From the NCBI RefSeq assembly GCF_014851865.1, contig NZ_JACVAM010000006.1, positions 62,001 through 126,000 of the forward strand: DNA of 64,000 bases. The letters are read 5' to 3'. The translations under genes and the position numbers were made by a program. The stretch comes from Pseudomonas sp. PDM16. GTDB lineage: Bacteria > Pseudomonadota > Gammaproteobacteria > Pseudomonadales > Pseudomonadaceae. Positions 1 to 8,096 of the stretch are shown piece by piece. The number at the start of each line of letters is the position of its first letter. Within the stretch, counting starts at the first letter, position 1. The notes under the pieces were generated by a model. The model saw nothing but the letters and a program-made list of their open reading frames with translations. It had not been told where the DNA came from and searched no databases.

Positions 1-1056
1 GCGAGCGATCGGGTATTCCCACATGAAGCCGTAGCCACCGTGCAACTGCACGCACTCGTCAATCACCTTGCACTGCAGGTCAGTGCCCCAGTACTTGAGC
101 ATCGCTGCGGTCGGCACATCCAACTTCTTGTTCAAGTGCAGCTCCAGACAGCGATCTACGAACACCCGGCCGATCTGCACTTCGGTAGTCATCTCGGCCA
201 GCTTGAAGCGAGTGTTCTGGAAGTCCGACACCGGCCGGCCGAAGGCCTTACGCTCGCGGGTGTAGTCGAGGGTCCACTTGATCGCGGCCTCGGCCGAGGC
301 GATGGCGCCGACGCCAACGGTCAGGCGCTCCTGCGGTAGCTCCTGCATGAGGTAGATGAAGCCCATGCCTTCCTTGCCCAGCAGATTGCCCTTGGGCACA
401 CGCACGTCCTGGAAGAACAGCTCGGAGGTATCCTGAGCCTTCATGCCAACCTTCTCCAGGCGCTTGCCCTTGGAGAAGCCCGGAGTGCTGGCATCCACGA
501 GGAACAAGCTGATGCCCTTGGCGCCGCCTTTCGGGTCGGTCTTGGCAACCACGATTACCATGTCAGCCAGCCAGCCGTTGGTGATGAAGGTCTTCGAGCC
601 ATTGATGACGTACTCGTCGCCATCCAACACGGCGGTGGTCTTCACGCCCTGCAGGTCGGAACCAGTGCCCGGCTCGGTCATGGCGATAGCGGTGACGACT
701 TCGCCGCTGACCATCTTCGGCAGGTAGTGCTGCTTCTGCTCCTCCGAACCGTAGTGGAGGATGTAGGGCGCGGCGATATCCGAATGTAGAGAGAAGCCCA
801 CACCGGTCAGCCCCAGACGTGCCTGCTCCTCGATCACTACGGCACTGTAGAGGAAGTCCGCAGCCATGCCGCCATACTCTTCCGGAATGTGCGAGCAGAG
901 CATGCCGGCCTCTCCGGCCTTGTTCCACAGGGCGCGATCGATGTGACCGTCCTTCTCCCACTGGGCATGGAAAGGCACCGCCTCCTGCTCGAAGAACTTG
1001 CGCACGGACTCGCGGAACAGCTCGTGCTCGGAGCTGAACAGGGTTCTTGGAATCAT
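1..1056 (-). CDS. Acyl-CoA dehydrogenase, C-terminus cut by the window edge
   Basis: FAD-dependent acyl-CoA dehydrogenase: introduces the alpha-beta double bond into an acyl-CoA thioester in fatty-acid or branched-chain breakdown and passes electrons to ETF. Reading leftward from the ATG at 1054-1056 gives 352 codons open to base 1. An N-terminal helical domain is followed by the FAD/substrate signature AMTEPGTGSDLQ, then VINGSKTFITNG, RERKAFGRP and near the edge QLHGGYGFMWEYPIAR. The usual family length is about 380 residues, so only some 30 are missing; that part normally holds the EGT(S/N)QI signature. Chain-length specificity cannot be read from this; it resembles the long-chain/isovaleryl type. 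It is divergent from the GlxA-type regulator at 1197, a possible local regulator. Confidence 0.93.
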   Translation of the reverse strand, partial: MIPRTLFSSEHELFRESVRKFFEQEAVPFHAQWEKDGHIDRALWNKAGEAGMLCSHIPEEYGGMAADFLYSAVVIEEQARLGLTGVGFSLHSDIAAPYILHYGSEEQKQHYLPKMVSGEVVTAIAMTEPGTGSDLQGVKTTAVLDGDEYVINGSKTFITNGWLADMVIVVAKTDPKGGAKGISLFLVDASTPGFSKGKRLEKVGMKAQDTSELFFQDVRVPKGNLLGKEGMGFIYLMQELPQERLTVGVGAIASAEAAIKWTLDYTRERKAFGRPVSDFQNTRFKLAEMTTEVQIGRVFVDRCLELHLNKKLDVPTAAMLKYWGTDLQCKVIDECVQLHGGYGFMWEYPIAR

Positions 1057-1085
1057 TGTTACACCTGCTTCTGAGTGATCGTTGG

Positions 1086-1130
1086 GTGTCCACACTCTAG
1101 GCCAGCGCCGTTGCCAGGGGCACTGGACAC
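1086..1130. promoter_or_regulatory. Inverted repeat in the divergent acyl-CoA dehydrogenase/regulator promoter region
   Basis: Seven-base arms GTGTCCA (1086-1092) and TGGACAC (1124-1130) face each other in the 140 bp between the two divergent starts. A TAGAGT-like -10 for the leftward gene (1095-1100) lies between them. The placement would suit an operator of the neighbouring AraC-type regulator, but nothing in the sequence proves binding. Confidence 0.3.
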
Positions 1131-1196
1131 ATGCGACAAAAAATAAGACGATCCAGCCACCTGATGACCGTTTAATCACCAACAAGAACAACAAAC

Positions 1197-2180
1197 ATGT
1201 CGCCTACACGCATCGCCATACTTGCCACCGATGGCGTCTTTGCCGCTACCCTGATGCAGGCCAGGGACTTCTTCCACATGGCTGGCCTGCGCCACGGCAA
1301 GCAGCAGGGCCTGGGCCCCACCTCAGCATTTCACATCCGCGTGGTCAGCCCGGATGGTCAGGCCGTGACCAGCTTCAGCGAAGCAGTGATCCCTGTAGAT
1401 GGCAGCCTGGGCGAGGCCGAGGTAGTGATCCTGCCGGCGTTCTGGGGCGACTTCGACGCCCTATGCCAACGCTGCCCCGAGGTCCTGCCCTGGCTGCGCG
1501 AACGGCATGCCGCCGGCAGTGCCATCTGCGGCGAAGCAACCGGGGTGTTCTGGATGGCCCAGGCCGGGCTGCTCGATGGCAAGGAGGCGACCACCTACTG
1601 GCGCTTCTTCCGCGAATTCACCGAGCGCTTCCCCAAGGTACTGCTGAACCAGGACAAGCACCTGTCGGACGCCGACAACCTGTACTGCGCCGGCGGTGTC
1701 ACCTCGGCCTGCGACCTGTACATCTACCTGATCGAGCGCTACTGCGGCGCCGGCATCGCCCAGGGCGTGTCGCGCGACATCCTCTACGAGACCCAGCGCA
1801 GCTACAGCCCGGGGCGCATCGGCTTCGGCGGGCAAAAACTGCACCAGGACGTGGCCATCCTGCAGGTGCAGCAGTGGCTGGAAGAGCACTTCGCCGAGAA
1901 GTTCCGCATCGAGGACGTGGCGCGCCAGCACGGCATGAGCATCCGCAACTTCATGCGCCGCTTCCAGGCGGCGACCGGCGACAAACCCCTGCACTACCTG
2001 CAGCGCCTGCGCATCGAAACGGCCAAGGGCCTGCTCAGCGCCACCCGCAAGAGCATCAAGACCATCAGCTACGAAGTCGGCTACGACGACGCCAGCTTCT
2101 TCGCACGCCTGTTCCGCCAGCATGCCGAGCTGTCACCCAATCAGTACCGTCGGCAGTTCCAGCACAAGGAAAGCGCTTGA
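1197..2180 (+). CDS. GlxA-family transcriptional regulator (DJ-1/PfpI-like domain plus AraC HTH)
   Basis: 327-residue cytoplasmic transcription factor. Residues about 1-190 form a DJ-1/PfpI glutamine-amidotransferase-like domain (starting RIAILATDGVFAATL) that in this family acts as a sensor, not an enzyme. Residues about 225-322 are a double helix-turn-helix AraC domain, with the typical second-helix text IKTISYEVGYDDASFFARLF and the ending SPNQYRRQF. The segment AICGEATGVFWMAQAGLLDG occupies the nucleophile-elbow region. Length is normal for GlxA-type regulators. The ligand is unknown; relatives control amine, carnitine and betaine use. The divergent acyl-CoA dehydrogenase is the obvious candidate target by position only. 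Confidence 0.9.
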   Translation: MSPTRIAILATDGVFAATLMQARDFFHMAGLRHGKQQGLGPTSAFHIRVVSPDGQAVTSFSEAVIPVDGSLGEAEVVILPAFWGDFDALCQRCPEVLPWLRERHAAGSAICGEATGVFWMAQAGLLDGKEATTYWRFFREFTERFPKVLLNQDKHLSDADNLYCAGGVTSACDLYIYLIERYCGAGIAQGVSRDILYETQRSYSPGRIGFGGQKLHQDVAILQVQQWLEEHFAEKFRIEDVARQHGMSIRNFMRRFQAATGDKPLHYLQRLRIETAKGLLSATRKSIKTISYEVGYDDASFFARLFRQHAELSPNQYRRQFQHKESA

Positions 2181-2181
2181 T

Positions 2182-2226
2182 CACAGGTCACCTGAGTGCA
2201 GGCCACCTGATCGCAGGCCGCCTGAA
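2182..2226. repeat. Three tandem imperfect 15-bp repeats after the GlxA-type gene
   Basis: Three consecutive 15-base units, CACAGGTCACCTGAG, TGCAGGCCACCTGAT and CGCAGGCCGCCTGAA, begin one base after the stop codon at 2178-2180 and end just before the terminator hairpin. They share the core CAGG(T/C)C(A/G)CCTGA. A local duplication is the simplest origin; no function is evident. Confidence 0.6.
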
Positions 2227-2230
2227 ACGC

Positions 2231-2258
2231 AGAAGGGCTGCCCATGGGCAGCCCTTCT
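2231..2258. terminator. Bidirectional terminator between the GlxA-type gene and zapE
   Basis: A perfect 12-bp stem (2231-2242 with 2247-2258) with loop CATG lies between two converging genes. Its arms include AAGGGCTGCC and GGCAGCCCTT. The outer arm bases give short T-rich flanks in both directions, so it probably stops transcription both ways. Confidence 0.75.
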
Positions 2259-2276
2259 TGCTGGAGCGAATCACCG

Positions 2277-3371
2277 TTACGGCCTGTGCGGCCGCGACAG
2301 GAACTCGTGCGACTGCATCTCCAGCAGGCGACTCAGGGTGCGCTGGAACTCGAAGTTCAGGCGCCCTCCGGCATACAGATCCTTCAACTCCACCTCGGCC
2401 GAGATGATCAGCTTGACGTTACGGTCGTAGAACTCGTCCACCAAGTTGATGAAGCGCCGCGCCATATCGTCCTTGGCCACCCCCATCTGCTCGACGTTAG
2501 CCAGGATCACCGCGTGGAAGATCTTGCCCAGTTCGATGTAGTCGTTCTGGCTACGCGGGCCGTCGCACAACTCGCGGAACTCGAACCAGGCCACGTCCTC
2601 GCAGACCCGCACCGCGTTGATCGGGCGGTTCTCGACGGTCAGCGCCTCGTTTTCCATCGCATGGGTGCAGTCCGGTAGCAGGCTCTTGAAGCTCTGCATG
2701 AGGCTGACTTCGGCCTCGGCATCCAGCGGCCAATGGAACAGCTCCGCCTGCTCCAAGGCACGCAGGCGGTAGTCCACGCCACTGTCGACGTTGACCACCT
2801 CGGTATGCTCCTTGACCAGGGCGATCGCCGGCAGGAAGCGCGAACGCTGCAGACCATCCTTGTACAGGCCGTCCGGCACGATGTTGGAGGTGGCCACCAG
2901 GGTCACGCCGTTCTTGAACAGCTCCTCGAACAGGGTGCCCAGGATCATCGCATCGGTGATATCACTGACGAAGAACTCGTCGAAGCAGATCACCCGCGCC
3001 TCATCGGCAAAGCGTTTACCGATGATGGTCAGTGGGTTCCTCTCGCCCTTGAGGGTCTTCATTTCCTCATGGACGCGCTTCATGAAGCGGTGGAAGTGGG
3101 TGCGCATCTTCTGCTCGAAGGGCAGCGCATCGAAGAAGGTGTCGACCAGGTAGGTCTTGCCACGACCTACACCGCCCCAGAAGTAGATGCCCTTGACCGG
3201 CCCCTGACGCTTCTTGCCAAACAGCTTGCCGAGCAACCCGGAAGACGCCTGGGAATCAGCCACCAGATCGTCGTACAAGCGCTGCAGGTGGCGCACGGCA
3301 TTTTCCTGCGCGGCATCGTGAAAGAAGTCCGGCCGCTTCAGATCGGCCTGATAACGCTCAAGAGGAGTCAT
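2277..3371 (-). CDS. zapE: Cell division protein ZapE (AFG1-like ATPase)
   Basis: 364-residue cytoplasmic P-loop ATPase of the AFG1/LACE1 family; in E. coli ZapE associates with the Z-ring and affects FtsZ bundling in an ATP-dependent way. The Walker A motif GGVGRGKTYL is near residue 65. It is followed by FHRFMKRVHEEM and the Walker B-like VICFDEFFVSD, then the family block LVATSNIVPDGLYKDGLQR. Length fits the family. The ATG at 3369-3371 gives the usual start MTPLERYQADL. It is transcribed leftward after trpS, with a terminator hairpin in the 75-bp gap, so it may have its own promoter. Confidence 0.95.
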   Translation of the reverse strand: MTPLERYQADLKRPDFFHDAAQENAVRHLQRLYDDLVADSQASSGLLGKLFGKKRQGPVKGIYFWGGVGRGKTYLVDTFFDALPFEQKMRTHFHRFMKRVHEEMKTLKGERNPLTIIGKRFADEARVICFDEFFVSDITDAMILGTLFEELFKNGVTLVATSNIVPDGLYKDGLQRSRFLPAIALVKEHTEVVNVDSGVDYRLRALEQAELFHWPLDAEAEVSLMQSFKSLLPDCTHAMENEALTVENRPINAVRVCEDVAWFEFRELCDGPRSQNDYIELGKIFHAVILANVEQMGVAKDDMARRFINLVDEFYDRNVKLIISAEVELKDLYAGGRLNFEFQRTLSRLLEMQSHEFLSRPHRP

Positions 3372-3387
3372 GCTGGGAACTTCGGTA

Positions 3388-3424
3388 ACAAAAACGGGGC
3401 GGTCACTTTAGCGACGGCCCCGTT
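3388..3424 (-). terminator. Rho-independent terminator after trpS
   Basis: Read leftward, an 8-bp stem AACGGGGC/GCCCCGTT (3393-3400 with 3417-3424, 16-nt loop containing a small inner GTC/GAC pair) is followed by TTTTTGTT. It sits between the trpS stop and zapE. Confidence 0.75.
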
Positions 3425-3446
3425 GCTTGGCAATCACGCCGTGCGC

Positions 3447-4793
3447 TTACTCCTGCGGGGCAAGAGCCTCGCGCAGGCGGGCGATGGCGACATCCAGCGC
3501 GGCGGCATCGGCGAAGACCGGGCTCTCGCCGACCAATTCGCCATCCAGCCAGAGGGAGAAAGCCTGTCCTGCAGCACGCACATCCAGCGCCTCGCCGGAC
3601 TGCAGGCGCTTGCTGGCCTGGCCGGCAGCCTTGCCATCGGCGAAGGATTTCGACAGCAGCAGCTGCTCGCCGGTGGCGTCCAGCAGGCGGAAGCGGAAGC
3701 TGCTGTCCTCGTCGCGGAAGCTGACGAAGCGCGCGCTCTTGGCCGCCTTCTTCTTCTCGCCACCGGCGGCCTGGACCTGCTCGCGGAAAGAGCGCAGGCC
3801 GACCGCCTCGCGCAGCTCGCCGAGGAACGGTGTGGCGATCTTGCGTGCCTTGGCTGCACCTGCCAGGAGGATGTCTTCCAGGTCGGCAGGGCGGGCGATC
3901 AGCGCGTTGTAGCGCTCGCGAGCTTCGCCCAGCTCATTCTCCAGCAGCTGATACAGGCGATTCTTCGCCTCGCCCCAGGCCAGACCACCTTCCAGCTCGG
4001 CACGGAACTCGGCTTGCTGCGCCTGGGAGGCGAACGCCTGGTACAGGGTGAACAGGTGCGAACCGTCGGCATCCTTGGGCTCGCCCGGCAGTTTGGAGTC
4101 AGTGACGATGCGCGCGACGGCGTCCTTGAGCTGCTTGGCGGTGCCGAACAGCGGGATGGTGTTGTCGTAGCTCTTGCTCATCTTGCGGCCGTCGAGGCCC
4201 GGCAAGGTCGCCACTTCTTCCTCGATCACCGCCTCAGGCAGGGTGAACAGCTCCTTGCCGGCGCCGAACAGGTGGTTGAAGCGCTGACCGATGTCGCGCG
4301 CCATCTCCACGTGCTGGATCTGGTCGCGGCCGACCGGCACCTTGTGCGCGTTGAACATCAGGATGTCCGCCGCCATCAGCACCGGGTAGCTGAACAAGCC
4401 CATGGTGATCCCGGCATCCGGGTCTTCACCGGCCTCGACGTTCTTGTCCACCGAGGCCTTGTAGGCGTGGGCGCGGTTGAGCAGACCCTTGCCGGCGACA
4501 CAGGTGAGCAGCCAGCACAGCTCGGGGATCTCGGGGACGTCGGACTGGCGGTAGAAGGTCGCCTTGTCGGTATCCAGCCCCAGCGCCAGCCAGGTGGCAG
4601 CAATCTCCAGGCGCGAGCGCTGGATCCGCGCCGGGTCATCGCACTTGATCAGAGCGTGGTAGTCGGCAAGGAAATAGAAGGAATCGGCGTCGGCGGCGCG
4701 GCTGGCGACGATGGCCGGGCGAATCGCGCCGGCGTAGTTGCCCAAGTGCGGAGTGCCGGTAGTGGTGATGCCGGTAAGGATACGGGTGCTCAT
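3447..4793 (-). CDS. trpS: Tryptophan--tRNA ligase with a C-terminal YegP-like extension
   Basis: Class I aminoacyl-tRNA synthetase that charges tRNA(Trp) with tryptophan using ATP. The HIGH-box equivalent TGTPHLGNYAGA is near residue 12 and the KMSKS loop GRKMSKSYDN is near residue 203. The product is 448 residues, about 110 longer than the E. coli or Bacillus enzymes. The extra part, from about residue 345, begins with a lysine-rich linker (GGEKKKAAKSARF). It continues with two short repeats, FRFRLLDATGEQLLLSKSF and a more degenerate AFSLWLDGELVGE, that look like UPF0339/YegP (DUF1508) units. The extension's role is unknown to me. The alpha/beta hydrolase lies 18 bp upstream, so the two are probably cotranscribed. 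Confidence 0.96.
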   Translation of the reverse strand: MSTRILTGITTTGTPHLGNYAGAIRPAIVASRAADADSFYFLADYHALIKCDDPARIQRSRLEIAATWLALGLDTDKATFYRQSDVPEIPELCWLLTCVAGKGLLNRAHAYKASVDKNVEAGEDPDAGITMGLFSYPVLMAADILMFNAHKVPVGRDQIQHVEMARDIGQRFNHLFGAGKELFTLPEAVIEEEVATLPGLDGRKMSKSYDNTIPLFGTAKQLKDAVARIVTDSKLPGEPKDADGSHLFTLYQAFASQAQQAEFRAELEGGLAWGEAKNRLYQLLENELGEARERYNALIARPADLEDILLAGAAKARKIATPFLGELREAVGLRSFREQVQAAGGEKKKAAKSARFVSFRDEDSSFRFRLLDATGEQLLLSKSFADGKAAGQASKRLQSGEALDVRAAGQAFSLWLDGELVGESPVFADAAALDVAIARLREALAPQE

Positions 4794-4811
4794 CTGGGTA
4801 TTCGCTTCAAC

Positions 4812-5441
4812 TTATTGGAGGCGGGGCTGGACCAGCTCTTTCAGCTCGGGCAGCTTGCCGTGAAAAAAGTGGCCGCATTCTGCCACCTTCAGCAGCTCAT
4901 GAGCACGCGGCAGAGCCGCCGACCAGGCGTAGACCTCTTCAGGCTCAACCACCTCGTCCTGCTCCGGCTGCACCACCACCAGCTCGCCACCTTGCGGCAG
5001 ATGCTCGGGCGCCTGCAGGCGGTGCACGGCCGGTGCGACCATGAACAGCCGGGGAATGGCGACGCCCTGGTCTTCCAGACGCCCAGCCAGGGCGCCGGCA
5101 ACGAAACCGCCGAAGGAGAAACCGAGCAGGGTCAGCGGCACCTCGGGGTACTGCTGGCGCAACCAGTGCGCCACCGCCTCGGCGTCATCCACCTCGCCGC
5201 AGCCCATGTCATGGCTGCCGGCACTGGCGCCGACACCGCGGTAGTTGAAGCGCAGGGTGTGGTAGCCCATGTCGCGCACCGAGCGCTGCAAGGTGGAGAC
5301 CACCTTGTTGAGCATGGTGCCGCCCTGGACCGGGTTGGGATGGCAAATCAGGGCAACGCCCTGGGCGTCCGGCACTTCACAGAACAGGGCTTCGAGCTGG
5401 CCGCAGGGGCCGTCGAGCAGCAGAGGGGTTTCGCGGATCAA
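4812..5441 (-). CDS. Alpha/beta hydrolase, COG2945-type
   Basis: Small cytoplasmic alpha/beta hydrolase of about 209 residues; substrate unknown. It shows the family block CHPNPVQGGTMLNKVV, then RFNYRGVGASAGSHD, the nucleophile elbow GFSFGG (Ser) and a C-terminal AECGHFFHGKL with the catalytic His. The reading frame is open to 5501 but has no ATG there. I favour TTG at 5439-5441 because a GGAG Shine-Dalgarno lies nine bases before it and the protein then begins near the conserved RETPLLLDGP. Upstream TTG (5501) or GTG (5492) starts remain possible. It is followed by trpS on the same strand and is divergent from yhcB/zapG. Confidence 0.85.
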   Translation of the reverse strand: MIRETPLLLDGPCGQLEALFCEVPDAQGVALICHPNPVQGGTMLNKVVSTLQRSVRDMGYHTLRFNYRGVGASAGSHDMGCGEVDDAEAVAHWLRQQYPEVPLTLLGFSFGGFVAGALAGRLEDQGVAIPRLFMVAPAVHRLQAPEHLPQGGELVVVQPEQDEVVEPEEVYAWSAALPRAHELLKVAECGHFFHGKLPELKELVQPRLQ

Positions 5442-5576
5442 CAGCAGGAACTCCGTGACCCCGGGCAGGGTCGACACGTCTTGGTTAGGCACATCGCACA
5501 ACAGGGCTTTGTCGCGGTATACAGCGCCGGCGAGAGCCGCTACCGTAAAACAAAGCCGCTTTCAGAGGAAGGACTC

Positions 5577-6011
5577 GTGGAACAATCGCTCACCCCCTGG
5601 CTGTTGCCGGCCATCGCCCTGCTGGTTGGCGTCGCCGTTGGCTTCTTGGCCGCGCGCCTTCTGCCCAACGCCGCCCCTGGCCGCACCCAGCGCCAGCTGG
5701 ACGAGCTGCAGCAACGCTTCGACAGCTACCAGAGCGAGGTAGTGACCCACTTCAACACGACCGCCAGCCTGGTGAAGAAGCTCACCCAGAGCTATCAGGA
5801 CGTACAGGAACACCTGTCCCACGGTGCCAACCGCCTGGCCGCCGACGAGCAGACCCGGCAGCGCCTGCTCGCCGCGCTCAACGCCGATGACAACAAGGCA
5901 CCACGTGAGCGCCTCACCCCCCCGAAAAGCACCGAGGCCCCCAAGGACTATGCCCCAAAAGAGCCGGACAGCCCCGGCATGCTGGACGAGAACTTTGGCC
6001 TGAAACGCTGA
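5577..6011 (+). CDS. zapG: YhcB/ZapG family inner-membrane protein (DUF1043)
   Basis: 144-residue membrane-anchored coiled-coil protein; the E. coli homologue YhcB/ZapG links cell division and envelope synthesis. The start is GTG at 5577-5579, with GAGGAAGGA as Shine-Dalgarno at 5564-5572. One transmembrane helix (about residues 7-26, PWLLPAIALLVGVAVGFLAA) is followed by a soluble segment with heptad-like spacing (about 35-105) and a proline/charge-rich tail that ends MLDENFGLKR. The frame stays open far upstream through antisense of other genes, so the start rests on the ribosome site and the helix. It is monocistronic, with a terminator directly after it. Confidence 0.88.
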   Translation: MEQSLTPWLLPAIALLVGVAVGFLAARLLPNAAPGRTQRQLDELQQRFDSYQSEVVTHFNTTASLVKKLTQSYQDVQEHLSHGANRLAADEQTRQRLLAALNADDNKAPRERLTPPKSTEAPKDYAPKEPDSPGMLDENFGLKR

Positions 6012-6030
6012 TTTAGCGACACATGAAAGA

Positions 6031-6056
6031 AGCCCCGCTCAGTGCGGGGCTTTTTA
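6031..6056 (+). terminator. Rho-independent terminator after zapG
   Basis: Stem AGCCCCGC/GCGGGGCT (6031-6038 with 6044-6051), loop TCAGT, followed by a T run to 6056, about 20 bases after the zapG stop. Confidence 0.85.
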
Positions 6057-6155
6057 TTGGGCAAGCGAGATCAGGTTAGCGCCGGCCAAAGACTTCTCCA
6101 TCCCAAGGGCAGCACCCAAGGCCCATCGCCCCCAGCGCAATGCATACAGTCAGCT

Positions 6156-6185
6156 AAATAAAAAAGCCCCGCACCGGGCGGGGCT
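6156..6185 (-). terminator. Rho-independent terminator after cysNC
   Basis: Stem AGCCCCGC/GCGGGGCT (6165-6172 with 6178-6185), loop ACCGG. Read leftward it ends in a run of six T then ATTT. It is almost the same stem as the zapG terminator 110 bp away, facing it across the convergent gap 6012-6201, which holds nothing else I can identify. Confidence 0.85.
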
Positions 6186-6201
6186 CCTCAAAGACGGCAG
6201 A

Positions 6202-8094
6202 TCAGATCGCGCCGCGGCTACGCAGCACGTCCAGCACCAGCTTGACGCCCTCTTCCACCGACACGCTCTGGGTGTCGATCACCAGATCGGCATTCAGCGG
6301 GATGTCGTACGGGAAGGACTCGCCCGGGATGTTGTCGCCAGCGGCGGCATACAGGCCCTGCGGATCACGCTCAGCGCAGACCTGCGGCGAAGCCTGAACG
6401 TACACGGTGACCAGGCGATCGTTGCCGATCAGCGCCTTGGCCTGTTCGCGGCCTTCGGCATCCGGAGCGACGAATGCGGCCAGGGTCAGCAGGCCGGCTT
6501 CGTTGAACTGGCGCGCCACATGCGCGGCACGACGCCAGTTCTCGGTGCGCCCGGCGCGGTCCTGCGGCAGCCCCTTGTTCAGGTCGTGGCGCAGGTTCTG
6601 GCCATCCAGCACGTAGACGGCGCGGCCCATGTCGAACAGCTTGCGCTCGACGGCGTAGGCCAGGGTGCTCTTGCCTGCGCCGGACAGGCCGCTGAACAGC
6701 ACGGTGGCCGGCTGCTGGCCGAAGCGTGCGGCACGCTCCTCGCTGCCGACATGCCCGACAGTGTCGCGATGACCATGGCCAGCCTGCGGCGCGGCGATGA
6801 TCATGCCGGCGCCGACGGTGCCGTTGGTCAGGCGGTCGATGACGATGAAGGCACCGGTGGTGCGGTTCTGCCCGTAGCCGTCGAGGGCGATCGGCGCATC
6901 CAGAGCGATCTTGACCTTGGCGATCTCGTTCAGCTGCAGGCTGCTGGTGGCGGTCTCTTCCAGGGTGTTCACATCGACCTTGTGGGCGATGCTCGGAATC
7001 GAGCCCGGCACGTAGCTGGTGGCGCGCTTGATGTCGTATTTCTTGCCCGGCAGCATCGGCTCCTCGGACATCCACACCAACATGGCCTCGAAGCTGTCGG
7101 TGACCTGCGGACGGTTGTCGGCATGCACCAGCATGTCGCCACGCGATACGTCGATCTCGTCTTCCAGGGTCAGGGTGATCGCCTGGCCCGGACCAGCCTG
7201 CTCCAGCTCACCCTCGAAAGTGACGATGGACTTGACCTTGCTGCCCTTGCCCGACGGCAGGGCGATGACTTCATCGCCCTTGCGCACGATGCCACTGGCC
7301 AGGGTGCCGGCGAAGCCACGGAAGTTCAGGTTCGGGCGGTTGACGTACTGCACCGGGAAGCGCATGTCGTCGAGATTACGGTCGCCGGAGACTTCCACGG
7401 TCTCGAGGATTTCCATCAGCGACTGGCCGCTGTACCAGGGCGAGCGCTCGGACTTGTTGACCACGTTGTCACCCTTCAGCGCCGACATGGGGACGAAGTG
7501 CAGCGAATTGGTCTTCAGGTTGATCTTCTCGGCGAACTGCAGGTAGTCAGCCTTGATCTGCTCGAACACGCCCTCGTCGAAGCCCTTGAGGTCCATCTTG
7601 TTGATGGCGACGACGATGTGCTTGATGCCCAGCAGCGACGCGATGAAGCTGTGGCGCTTGGTCTGGGTCTGCACGCCGTAACGGGCGTCGATCAGGATGA
7701 TGGCCAGGTCGCAGTTGGACGCGCCGGTGGCCATGTTGCGGGTGTACTGCTCATGGCCGGGGGTGTCGGCGATGATGAACTTGCGCTTGGTGGTACTGAA
7801 GTAGCGGTAGGCCACGTCGATGGTGATGCCTTGCTCGCGCTCGGCCTGCAGACCGTCGACCAGCAGCGCCAGGTCGATGTCCTCACCGGTGGTGCCGACT
7901 TTCTTCGAGTCCTTGGTGATGGCATCCAGATGGTCTTCATAGATCATCTTGGAGTCATGCAGCAGGCGGCCGATCAGCGTGCTCTTGCCGTCATCGACGT
8001 TGCCGCAGGTGAGAAAACGCAGCAGCTCTTTACGCTCGTGCTGGGCCAGATAGGCGAGGATGTCTTCGCTGATCAGTTCGGATTGGTGCGACAT
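6202..8094 (-). CDS. cysNC: Bifunctional sulfate adenylyltransferase subunit 1 / adenylylsulfate kinase (CysNC)
   Basis: 630-residue fusion for sulfate activation in the cytoplasm. The N-terminal part is an EF-Tu-like GTPase: P-loop GNVDDGKSTLIGRL near residue 31, ADTPGHEQY and NKMD, followed by beta-barrel domains. It pairs with CysD to make adenylylsulfate (APS) from ATP and sulfate at the cost of GTP. The C-terminal 175 or so residues are an APS kinase (second P-loop FSGLSGAGKSTLA, LDGQNLRHDLNKGL) that phosphorylates APS to PAPS. The fused form is common in Pseudomonas. It starts two bases after the cysD stop, consistent with translational coupling. Confidence 0.97.
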   Translation of the reverse strand: MSHQSELISEDILAYLAQHERKELLRFLTCGNVDDGKSTLIGRLLHDSKMIYEDHLDAITKDSKKVGTTGEDIDLALLVDGLQAEREQGITIDVAYRYFSTTKRKFIIADTPGHEQYTRNMATGASNCDLAIILIDARYGVQTQTKRHSFIASLLGIKHIVVAINKMDLKGFDEGVFEQIKADYLQFAEKINLKTNSLHFVPMSALKGDNVVNKSERSPWYSGQSLMEILETVEVSGDRNLDDMRFPVQYVNRPNLNFRGFAGTLASGIVRKGDEVIALPSGKGSKVKSIVTFEGELEQAGPGQAITLTLEDEIDVSRGDMLVHADNRPQVTDSFEAMLVWMSEEPMLPGKKYDIKRATSYVPGSIPSIAHKVDVNTLEETATSSLQLNEIAKVKIALDAPIALDGYGQNRTTGAFIVIDRLTNGTVGAGMIIAAPQAGHGHRDTVGHVGSEERAARFGQQPATVLFSGLSGAGKSTLAYAVERKLFDMGRAVYVLDGQNLRHDLNKGLPQDRAGRTENWRRAAHVARQFNEAGLLTLAAFVAPDAEGREQAKALIGNDRLVTVYVQASPQVCAERDPQGLYAAAGDNIPGESFPYDIPLNADLVIDTQSVSVEEGVKLVLDVLRSRGAI

Positions 8095-8096
8095 AA

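Noticed and set aside
563..1093. A 176-codon minus-strand open frame over the acyl-CoA dehydrogenase
   Set aside because: It is the same strand in another frame; the dehydrogenase frame from 1056 carries all family motifs.
2733..6011. A 1092-codon rightward open frame covering zapE, trpS and the hydrolase
   Set aside because: Only its last 144 codons, from GTG 5577, form a real gene (zapG); the rest is antisense to recognised genes.
6012..6201. Near-identical GC stems of the zapG and cysNC terminators as a dispersed repeat
   Set aside because: Each has its own correctly placed T run at the end of a gene; convergent terminators with a common GCCCCGC stem are ordinary.
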